The translations under genes and the position numbers were made by a program. 7,068 bases of DNA, from assembly GCA_026986355.1 (NCBI GenBank), contig JALSOO010000233.1, positions 1-7,068 on the forward strand. Reading direction: 5' to 3'. Origin of the DNA: Campylobacteraceae bacterium (lineage in GTDB: Bacteria; Campylobacterota; Campylobacteria; Campylobacterales; Sulfurovaceae). The notes below the pieces were generated by a model, which saw only the letters and a program-made list of their open reading frames with translations, had not been told where the DNA came from and searched no databases. Shown in pieces: positions 1 through 5,501 of this stretch (the stretch's first letter is position 1; each line of letters opens with the position of its first letter).

Positions 1-135
1 AATCTTAGCATCATCTCTCGTAGCTGCCAATCTAGGAATAGCAACTGCTGCTAAAATACCGATAATTACGATTACAAAGATTAATTCAATCATTGTAAAA
101 CCTTTTTTCATAGAGACATTGTTTGTATTTGTCAT
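1..135 (-). CDS. Type IV prepilin / type II secretion pseudopilin, N-terminal part (runs off left edge)
   Basis: The first 45 codons of a minus-strand gene are present and its 3' end lies outside the window. The protein begins with a 12-residue leader ending KKG, followed by FTMIELIFVIVIIGILAAVA. This is the class III signal: prepilin peptidase cuts after Gly12, Phe13 becomes the N-methylated first residue, and Glu17 is the conserved Glu5 of the mature pilin. The hydrophobic stretch to about residue 33 is the membrane and filament-core helix, followed by IPRLAATRDDAK, as is common in PulG-like proteins of Campylobacterota. The start at 135 is preferred to the internal ATG at 111 (Met9) because AAGGAG lies five bases upstream of 135 and no comparable site precedes Met9. 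The fragment is too short to tell a type IV pilin from a type II secretion pseudopilin. The prepilin identity is very secure. Confidence 0.95.
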   Translation of the reverse strand, partial: MTNTNNVSMKKGFTMIELIFVIVIIGILAAVAIPRLAATRDDAKI

Positions 136-140
136 AAATA

Positions 141-146
141 CTCCTT
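141..146 (-). promoter_or_regulatory. Ribosome binding site of the prepilin gene (decides its start)
   Basis: The minus strand reads AAGGAG, five bases before the ATG at 135. It supports Met1 over the internal Met9 and so gives a 12-residue prepilin leader instead of a 4-residue one. Confidence 0.85.
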
Positions 147-155
147 AAATATTTT

Positions 156-181
156 TAGTTCTTTTCTTTGTTTTTGAACTA
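156..181 (-). promoter_or_regulatory. Inverted repeat at the 5' end of the pilin transcript
   Basis: TAGTTC (156-161) and GAACTA (176-181) form a perfect 6-bp inverted repeat with a 14-base spacer. It lies directly downstream of the -10 box at 187-192, so the predicted transcript would start at or within a base or two of the first arm. It could be a 5'-terminal stem-loop protecting an abundant mRNA, or a DNA operator for a dimeric regulator. The repeat is seen in the sequence; both roles are inference. Confidence 0.45.
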
Positions 182-186
182 GGAGT

Positions 187-192
187 ATTATA
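187..192 (-). promoter_or_regulatory. -10 box of the pilin promoter
   Basis: The minus strand carries a perfect TATAAT here, about 51 bases upstream of the pilin start codon. No good TTGACA-like -35 box sits 17 bases further up (the hexamer there is GTTATT). The upstream DNA is rich in A and T runs, which fits housekeeping sigma promoters of Campylobacterota, where the -35 box is often replaced by AT-rich periodicity. Confidence 0.6.
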
Positions 193-215
193 AACTAAAA
201 AACAATATAAATAAC

Positions 216-246
216 TTAAATTATATTTTTAATTTAAATTTTTTTT
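216..246. repeat. AT-only inverted repeat with adjoining T8/A8 tract
   Basis: TTAAATTA (216-223) and TAATTTAA (230-237) are perfect inverted repeats around a 6-base loop, followed on the plus strand by eight T residues (239-246). For the minus-strand 75-residue gene that ends at 251 this is a weak terminator candidate, because the stem has no G-C pair and the T tract is on the wrong side. It may instead serve as an UP-like element for the pilin promoter. Nothing else is seen in 136-250. Confidence 0.3.
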
Positions 247-250
247 AATA

Positions 251-478
251 TTACTTTTTCTCTAATGAATTTTTAACCATAAAAGTTCTTATCTGTTCTT
301 CACTATCAAAATTTCTCTTCATCGCTTTTAGATATAGTTGTAGTAATTTTATAGGGTCACAATCTCTATTGGGATAGACCTCGTTATCTGATAAATCATT
401 TTGGATATATTGAGCAAATATATCATCTAACTCCACATTAAATTGCCTACCTTTAATATTAAAAATAACTTTTTTCAT
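251..478 (-). CDS. Small hypothetical protein, 75 residues
   Basis: I do not recognise this protein. It is complete and well supported as a gene: ATG at 478, AAGGAG five bases upstream (484-489), an extended -10 promoter at 504-512 and a TAA stop. The N-terminus (MKKVIFNIKGRQFNVELDD) reads as a short beta-hairpin. An acidic, polar middle follows, then a probable helix around residues 42-55 (IKLLQLYLKAMKRN) and a second one at about 58-70. There is no signal peptide, membrane segment or Cys cluster; the single Cys is at residue 40. It is probably cytoplasmic. It lies between the pilin gene, in the same orientation, and the divergent uvrB operon. It has its own promoter, so it need not be functionally tied to either. 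No function is proposed. Confidence 0.8.
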   Translation of the reverse strand: MKKVIFNIKGRQFNVELDDIFAQYIQNDLSDNEVYPNRDCDPIKLLQLYLKAMKRNFDSEEQIRTFMVKNSLEKK

Positions 479-503
479 AAAAACTCCTTCTCTTTTATAT
501 ATG

Positions 504-512
504 ATTATAGCA
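504..512 (-). promoter_or_regulatory. Extended -10 promoter of the 75-residue gene
   Basis: The minus strand reads TGCTATAAT, a consensus TATAAT with the TG of an extended -10 element. This explains activity without a clear -35 box. Transcription would start around 497, giving a leader of about 20 bases that contains the AAGGAG site. Confidence 0.7.
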
Positions 513-530
513 ATTATTAGATTATTAATG

Positions 531-570
531 TATAATTAATATATATTAAATATTATATAATATATTATAA
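531..570. promoter_or_regulatory. 40-base pure A/T divergent promoter region
   Basis: Every base from 531 to 570 is A or T. The tract lies between the minus-strand extended -10 box at 504-512 and the plus-strand ribosome binding site at 576. It contains two plus-strand TATAAT hexamers (531-536 and 556-561). It should melt easily and may be bent or bound by nucleoid proteins. The composition is seen directly; the regulatory role is inferred from position. Confidence 0.55.
556..561 (+). promoter_or_regulatory. -10 box for the coiled-coil/uvrB/ppk operon
   Basis: A perfect TATAAT lies 25 bases before the TTG start. Transcription would begin near 568, leaving a leader of about 19 bases that is almost only the ribosome binding site. 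A second TATAAT at 531-536 is an alternative. No good -35 box is visible for either. Confidence 0.55.
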
Positions 571-575
571 CCTAA

Positions 576-581
576 AAGGAG
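576..581 (+). promoter_or_regulatory. Ribosome binding site that decides a TTG start
   Basis: AAGGAG is placed five bases before TTG at 587, the same spacing as for the pilin and 75-residue genes in this window. It fixes the rare TTG start. No in-frame ATG exists near the start of the 73-codon gene. Confidence 0.8.
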
Positions 582-586
582 AACTC

Positions 587-808
587 TTGGCTTTGTTAGA
601 TAAACTATTACATCAATTTGAAACCATTTTAGCTAAACAAAAAGAGCTTGAAACAGAGAATATCCGATTAAAAGCTGATAATCTTAAATTAAAAGAGGAG
701 ATTAGAATACTGAAGCAGACTGAAAAACTCAGGAAAAATATCAATCAAAAACAAGAAGAGAACATACAAGAATTAGCATTACGATTAAAAAAACTTCTTT
801 CAGCCTAA
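587..808 (+). CDS. Small coiled-coil protein, 73 residues, TTG start
   Basis: This is a complete gene with a TTG start fixed by a strong ribosome binding site. Almost the whole protein is predicted alpha-helical and highly charged (Lys, Glu, Gln). It has heptad-like Leu/Ile spacing from about residue 3 to 70, with no Pro or Gly, no Cys, no signal peptide and no membrane segment. A cytoplasmic parallel coiled-coil dimer is the natural reading. Size and pattern resemble ZapB-like cell-division coiled coils, but coiled coils look alike and I do not assign that name. It is the first gene of the operon, 15 bases before uvrB and cotranscribed with it. It might be a structural or division factor, or a partner of a downstream gene; neither can be shown from sequence alone. 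Confidence 0.8.
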   Translation: MALLDKLLHQFETILAKQKELETENIRLKADNLKLKEEIRILKQTEKLRKNINQKQEENIQELALRLKKLLSA

Positions 809-823
809 AAACAAAGAGACAAT

Positions 824-2797
824 ATGCCCAAATTTAGACTATCTAGCCCATACCAACCATCAGGTGACCAACCCAAAGCCATTGAAACACTCGTTGACTC
901 TATAGAGAAAGGAAATCGCTATCAGACTCTATTAGGAGTTACAGGTTCAGGAAAAACCTATACCATGGCAAAAGTAATAGAAGCTACACAAAAGCCAACG
1001 CTTATTATGACGCATAACAAAACTCTAGCTGCACAGCTATATAGTGAGTTTAAAACATTTTTTCCTGATAACCATGTGGAGTATTTTATTAGCTATTATG
1101 ATTACTATCAACCAGAAGCATATATTCCTCGGCAAGATTTGTTTATAGAAAAAGACTCCTCTATCAATGAAGAGTTGGAGCGTCTACGTCTCTCTACTAC
1201 GGCTTCGCTACTCTCTCATAATGATGTGATTGTTATCGCTTCGGTATCGGCTAACTATGGTTTAGGAAGTCCAGAGGATTATAAGAGCATTGTACAAAAG
1301 CTAATTGTAGGAGAGGAGTATGCCCAAAGAGCCTTACTACTTAAATTAGTAGAGATGGGTTATAAGCGTAATGATGAGTTTTTTGACCGTGGGGACTTTA
1401 GGGTCAATGGAGAGGTAATAGATATATATCCTGCCTATAATGAGGAGTTTGCTATTAGAGTTGAGTTTTTTGGAGACGAGATAGAAGATATTTATAGCTT
1501 CAATACCTTAACCAATGAGAAGATAGAGTATCTCAAAGAGGCAACTATCTACTCTGCAAATCAGTTTATTGTCTCCAAAGAGAAGTTGGCAATAGCTGTA
1601 AAGAGTATAGAACAAGAGCTTGGAGAGCGTTTGTCATATTATAAAGAGCAAAATAGAATGGTCGAACACAATAGACTCAAACAGCGTGTAGAGTTTGACC
1701 TAGAGATGATAGAGGCTACAGGAATGTGCAAAGGTATAGAGAACTACTCACGACACCTTACCCAAAAAGCAGAAGGAGAGACACCCTTTACTATGATGGA
1801 CTATTTTGAAACGATGCACGATGACTATTTGGTTATGGTCGATGAATCTCATGTATCACTCTCACAATTTAGAGGAATGTATGCAGGAGACAGAAGCAGA
1901 AAAGAGGTTCTAGTAGAGCATGGTTTTAGATTGCCATCTGCGTTGGATAATCGTCCATTGATGTTTGATGAGTATATCAATAAACCTCCTCATTTTCTAT
2001 TTGTCTCTGCTACCCCAAAAGAGTTAGAGCTTGAACTATCTAGTGTCGTAGCTGAACAAGTGGTGCGACCAACAGGTCTAATTGACCCACCTATTGAAGT
2101 GATTTCAAGTACCTATCAAGTCGAAAATCTATATGACCGTATGAAGCCTATCATAGAAAAAGGAGAGAGAGTTTTAATTACCGTACTTACCAAAAAAATG
2201 GCAGAAGAGTTAACCACCTACTATAATGATTTGGGGTTAAAAGTGCGTTATATGCACTCGGATTTAGATGCTATAGAACGTAATCAAGTGATACGTTCTC
2301 TGCGTCTAGGAGAGTTTGATGTTTTAGTAGGGATTAATCTACTTAGAGAGGGTCTTGATTTGCCAGAGGTAAGTTTGGTTGCTATATTAGATGCAGACAA
2401 AGAGGGATTTTTACGCTCCACCACAGCACTTATCCAAACAGCTGGAAGAGGAGCTAGAAATGTCAATGGTCGTGTATTGATGTATGCCAATAAGATTACA
2501 AACTCTATGAGAGAGACCATAGAGATTACAGAGCAACGGCGTAAAAAGCAGATAGCATATAATAAAAAGCATGGCATTACACCAAAAACAACCATTAGAG
2601 AGCTTGATACTGATTTAAAAGTAGAAGATTCTGGAGAAATATATAATAAAAAGAGCAAACTAGATAAAATACCAAAATCAGAACGACAAAAGATAATCAA
2701 AGAGTTAAAAGCCAAAATGCTAGTAGCATCTAAAAACTTAGAGTTTGAAGAGGCTGCTAGGTTACGTGACCAGATAGCTAAGATTAAGAAGTTATAA
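824..2797 (+). CDS. uvrB: Excinuclease ABC subunit B (UvrB)
   Basis: UvrB is the damage-verifying subunit of nucleotide excision repair. It is loaded on DNA by UvrA, opens the strands around the lesion and recruits the nuclease UvrC. The protein has 657 residues, a normal length. Visible motifs in order are: Walker A GVTGSGKT (38-45, Lys44); the Tyr/Asp-rich beta-hairpin SYYDYYQPEAYIPR (90-103) that inserts between the strands; Walker B with DESH (340-343); SATP (395-398); helicase motif VI QTAGRGAR (538-545); and a C-terminal UVR domain (about 619-657) that contacts UvrC, with the typical LEFEEAARLRD core. Translation starts at ATG 824 with a modest AAAGAG site five bases upstream. It is the second gene of the operon, and no residue of the recognised motifs is missing. 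Confidence 0.99.
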   Translation: MPKFRLSSPYQPSGDQPKAIETLVDSIEKGNRYQTLLGVTGSGKTYTMAKVIEATQKPTLIMTHNKTLAAQLYSEFKTFFPDNHVEYFISYYDYYQPEAYIPRQDLFIEKDSSINEELERLRLSTTASLLSHNDVIVIASVSANYGLGSPEDYKSIVQKLIVGEEYAQRALLLKLVEMGYKRNDEFFDRGDFRVNGEVIDIYPAYNEEFAIRVEFFGDEIEDIYSFNTLTNEKIEYLKEATIYSANQFIVSKEKLAIAVKSIEQELGERLSYYKEQNRMVEHNRLKQRVEFDLEMIEATGMCKGIENYSRHLTQKAEGETPFTMMDYFETMHDDYLVMVDESHVSLSQFRGMYAGDRSRKEVLVEHGFRLPSALDNRPLMFDEYINKPPHFLFVSATPKELELELSSVVAEQVVRPTGLIDPPIEVISSTYQVENLYDRMKPIIEKGERVLITVLTKKMAEELTTYYNDLGLKVRYMHSDLDAIERNQVIRSLRLGEFDVLVGINLLREGLDLPEVSLVAILDADKEGFLRSTTALIQTAGRGARNVNGRVLMYANKITNSMRETIEITEQRRKKQIAYNKKHGITPKTTIRELDTDLKVEDSGEIYNKKSKLDKIPKSERQKIIKELKAKMLVASKNLEFEEAARLRDQIAKIKKL

Positions 2798-2827
2798 TGC
2801 AAAAAAATATAGATTTAAGGTAAAAAT

Positions 2828-4915
2828 ATGAGTATAGATTTAACCTCTCCCAACCTCTACTTTAACCGTGAACTATCATGGTTAAAATTTAATACTAGAG
2901 TACTAGCCCAAACAAAAGATAAATCACTTCCTCCACTAGAACGTATGAAGTTTCTTGCTATTTATGGCACAAATCTTGATGAGTTTTATATGATTAGAGT
3001 AGCAGGATTAAAAGCTCTCTTAAAGGCACGTGTCCAAGAGACTGCTATTGACAAAATTACACCCACAGAACAGCTAAAAGCTATCCATAAGACGATTCAT
3101 AAAGAGCAGAAGATAGTAGAATCCTCATTTCAAAATATTATAAGTGAACTAAAAGAGCATAATGTCTATATCAAAGAGTATGATGAACTCTCACAAAGAG
3201 AGCAAGAGGTTATAAAACATGAGTTTTTTGAACAGATTTATCCTGTTATTATGCCTATTGCTGTTGATGCTATGCACCCCTTTCCACATCTCAATAATCT
3301 TAGTTTTGCATTGGCACTCAAGCTAGAAAACTCCAAAGGAGATATAAAATATGGGCTTATTCGTATCCCTAGAATTATGCCACGATTTCTACAGGTAGAT
3401 TTCTGTTATGTGCCTATTGAGTCTATTGTAGACCACTTCTCTACCGAACTCTTTTATGGTATGAAAAAACTAGCCTCTATCCCATTTAGAGTGACACGCA
3501 ATGCAGACTTGGAGATAGAAGAGGAGGAGGCTGATGATTTTATAGAGATTATGGAAGAGGGATTGAGAGCTAGAAATAGAGGAGTATTGATTCGATTGGA
3601 GCTAATGGAGGGGGCTGATGAGTCTCTACTAAAGTTTTTGACAACCCATCTCAAACTAGACCCTTTGGATATATACTACTACAATATGCCTCTAAACTTG
3701 GGTACACTTTGGGATATTGTAACGGAAGAGAAACTAGCCTATCTAACACTACCCAACTATAGCCCAAAGATACTCCCACCCTTTGATGAAGATAATGATA
3801 TTTTTAAAACGATTGAGAAACAAGATGTACTTCTCTATCACCCATATGAGAGTTTTGACCCTATTGTCAACTTTATCCAAGAGGCTGCAAAAGACCCCAA
3901 TACACTATCTATGCGTATGACTCTGTATAGAGTTGGGAAAAACTCTCCTATCGTTAAATCACTTATCAAAGCATCAAAAGCAGGAAAACAGGTAACCGTT
4001 TTGGTAGAGTTAAAAGCACGTTTTGATGAAGAGACCAATCTACACTGGGCAAGAAAGCTTGAACAGGCAGGAGCACATGTTATTTATGGTATCAAAGGGT
4101 TAAAAGTCCATGCCAAAGTAGCACAAGTAACCAAAAGAAAAGGGAAAAAGCTCCAAGCATATGTACATTTAGCCACAGGAAACTATAATCCTAGTACATC
4201 AAGAATCTATACCGATATTAGCTATTTTACATCTAAACCTGAATTTAATAGAGACGTAACTAAGTTTTTCCACTTTATTACAGGTTTTTCGGATAATAGC
4301 GAACTTAATATGCTCACACTCTCCCCTGAACATCTAAAACCTAAGCTTATTAATATGATAGAGTATGAGGCATCGTTCAAAGATAAAGGGCTGATTATAT
4401 TAAAAGCCAACTCATTAGTTGACCCTGATATTATCCAAGCTCTATACAAAGCCTCTATAAAGGGGTGTAAAATAGAGCTTATTATTCGTGGTATCTGTAC
4501 CCTACGACCTGCTATAAAAGGGATAAGTGAAAATATCTCTGTCTACTCTATTATTGGGAAATATCTTGAACACCCTAGAATCTACTACTTTAAACATGAT
4601 AAATATCAGTGCTATATCTCCTCTGCTGATTTAATGCCTAGAAATCTTATCCGTAGAATTGAGATTCTAACACCAATTATAGAAAAACCATTGATACAAA
4701 AGATTAAACAGATACTCTCATTGCAACTTCAAGACAATGTTTTACGTTGGAAGCTAAAAAGTTCAGGAGAATATAAACAGGTTAAGCAAAATGACGATAA
4801 AGTAATTAATAATCATGAGATTTTAGAGGAGTATATTACCAAGATACACAATCAAAGTAAAAAAGAGACTCCTGCTTATGTTAAAAAATTAGCCAAAAAA
4901 GTGTTAAAGGATTAA
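2828..4915 (+). CDS. ppk: Polyphosphate kinase 1
   Basis: PPK1 reversibly transfers the gamma-phosphate of ATP to inorganic polyphosphate. It is membrane-associated in other bacteria and supports stationary-phase survival and stress resistance. The protein has 695 residues, close to the 688 of the E. coli enzyme. The N-domain starts with the family signature YFNRELSWLKFNTRVL (11-26) and YGTNLDEFYMIRV. The head domain spans roughly 105-314, C1 315-495 and C2 496-680. His428 (LKVHAKV) matches the phosphorylated catalytic His435 of E. coli. His447 (HLATGNYN) matches His454 and His582 (EHPRIYYF) matches His592. Arg368 (TLYRVG) and Arg398 (KARFDEE) match the Mg-binding Arg375 and Arg405. The last ~45 residues are a Lys-rich tail. 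It follows uvrB by 30 bases, with AAGG seven bases before the start. E. coli numbering is from memory of the family. Confidence 0.98.
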   Translation: MSIDLTSPNLYFNRELSWLKFNTRVLAQTKDKSLPPLERMKFLAIYGTNLDEFYMIRVAGLKALLKARVQETAIDKITPTEQLKAIHKTIHKEQKIVESSFQNIISELKEHNVYIKEYDELSQREQEVIKHEFFEQIYPVIMPIAVDAMHPFPHLNNLSFALALKLENSKGDIKYGLIRIPRIMPRFLQVDFCYVPIESIVDHFSTELFYGMKKLASIPFRVTRNADLEIEEEEADDFIEIMEEGLRARNRGVLIRLELMEGADESLLKFLTTHLKLDPLDIYYYNMPLNLGTLWDIVTEEKLAYLTLPNYSPKILPPFDEDNDIFKTIEKQDVLLYHPYESFDPIVNFIQEAAKDPNTLSMRMTLYRVGKNSPIVKSLIKASKAGKQVTVLVELKARFDEETNLHWARKLEQAGAHVIYGIKGLKVHAKVAQVTKRKGKKLQAYVHLATGNYNPSTSRIYTDISYFTSKPEFNRDVTKFFHFITGFSDNSELNMLTLSPEHLKPKLINMIEYEASFKDKGLIILKANSLVDPDIIQALYKASIKGCKIELIIRGICTLRPAIKGISENISVYSIIGKYLEHPRIYYFKHDKYQCYISSADLMPRNLIRRIEILTPIIEKPLIQKIKQILSLQLQDNVLRWKLKSSGEYKQVKQNDDKVINNHEILEEYITKIHNQSKKETPAYVKKLAKKVLKD
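4906..4911 (+). promoter_or_regulatory. Ribosome binding site inside the end of ppk
   Basis: AAAGGA overlaps the last codons of ppk, six bases before the ATG at 4918, and the ppk stop ends two bases before that ATG. Ribosomes finishing ppk would cover or open this site, so translational coupling of the carbonic anhydrase gene to ppk is likely. Confidence 0.65.
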
Positions 4916-4917
4916 AA

Positions 4918-5442
4918 ATGTTGATTAAATATAAAGAGTGGACTCCAACTCTAAAAAAAGGAGCATGGATAGCCCAAGGAGCAAGTGTAATTGGTCGAAC
5001 AACTATAGGAGAGGACTCCTCTATATGGTTTGGTACGATTATTCGTGGCGATGTGCATTATATAACTATTGGAGATAGAACATCAATTCAAGACCTATCA
5101 ATGGTACATGTTACTCATCATAAAAAAGATGATATGAGTGATGGGAATCCTACTATTATAGGTAATGATGTAACAGTAGGTCATAGAGTAATGCTACACG
5201 GTTGTACTATAGAAGATGCTTGTCTCATTGGAATGTCTGCTACTATATTAGATGGAGCTGTAATAGGCAAAGAGTCTATTGTAGGTGCTAGTTCATTGGT
5301 CACAAAAAACAAAATTTTTCCTCCACGAAGCTTAATTATGGGTAGTCCTGCTAAAGTAGTTCGACAATTAACAGATGATGAGGTAGCAGAGCTATATGCA
5401 TCAGCAGAGCGTTATGTAAAATTCAAAGATAGCTATTTGTAA
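4918..5442 (+). CDS. Gamma-carbonic anhydrase family protein (YrdA-like)
   Basis: This is a 174-residue left-handed beta-helix protein built of hexapeptide repeats (for example VIGRTTIGEDSSIW, ATILDGAVIGKESIVG), with a C-terminal helix around 150-170. Gamma-class enzymes are trimers with a metal held by three His between subunits. Here those are His64 (MVHVTHH), His89 and His94 (VGHRVMLHGC). The supporting residues Arg43, Asp45, Gln58 and Asp59 are present too. The sequence matches the short YrdA/PaaY branch, and the glutamates used as proton shuttle in the archaeal Cam enzyme are absent: Val46 follows Asp45 and the acidic loop is short. Metal binding is therefore well supported, but CO2 hydration is uncertain; YrdA-type proteins often show little activity. 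The gene is the last of the operon, two bases after ppk. There is no signal peptide, so it is cytoplasmic. Confidence 0.93.
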   Translation: MLIKYKEWTPTLKKGAWIAQGASVIGRTTIGEDSSIWFGTIIRGDVHYITIGDRTSIQDLSMVHVTHHKKDDMSDGNPTIIGNDVTVGHRVMLHGCTIEDACLIGMSATILDGAVIGKESIVGASSLVTKNKIFPPRSLIMGSPAKVVRQLTDDEVAELYASAERYVKFKDSYL

Positions 5443-5471
5443 TAAAGAAACAACTTTTATTCACAATCTTA

Positions 5472-5480
5472 TGTTAGAAT
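5472..5480 (+). promoter_or_regulatory. Probable extended -10 promoter of the lytic transglycosylase gene
   Basis: TGTTAGAAT combines a TG extension with TAGAAT, one mismatch from consensus. Transcription would start near 5487, about 15 bases before the ATG and overlapping the AAAAAGGA ribosome binding site (5486-5493). The -35 region is poor. With the 59-base gap after the upstream operon, this suggests the gene can be expressed independently. Confidence 0.5.
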
Positions 5481-5501
5481 TCAGTAAAAAAGGATTTTAT
5501 C

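Noticed and set aside
109..111. Internal ATG (Met9) as the pilin start, giving a short MKKG leader
   Set aside because: A short leader would be acceptable for a prepilin, but no ribosome binding site precedes it, whereas AAGGAG is ideally placed for the ATG at 135.
2284..2802. Long open frame of 172 codons on the minus strand inside the 3' half of uvrB
   Set aside because: It lies wholly opposite the conserved helicase and UVR parts of UvrB, has a Ser/Leu-rich composition typical of an antisense shadow, and shows no recognisable motif.
2808..2813. TATAGA as an internal promoter for ppk
   Set aside because: It matches the -10 consensus at four of six positions only, has no TG extension or -35 box, and the short gap to uvrB is well explained by cotranscription.
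3454..4449. Three short minus-strand frames (3454-3654, 3838-4038, 4222-4449) inside ppk
   Set aside because: All are opposite well conserved Ppk sequence, have Ser/Ile-rich shadow composition and show no family features.
5441..5461. AATAAAG/CTTTTATT imperfect hairpin after the carbonic anhydrase gene as a terminator
   Set aside because: The stem needs a bulge, contains only one G-C pair and is not followed by a T run; in this AT-rich sequence such matches are expected by chance.
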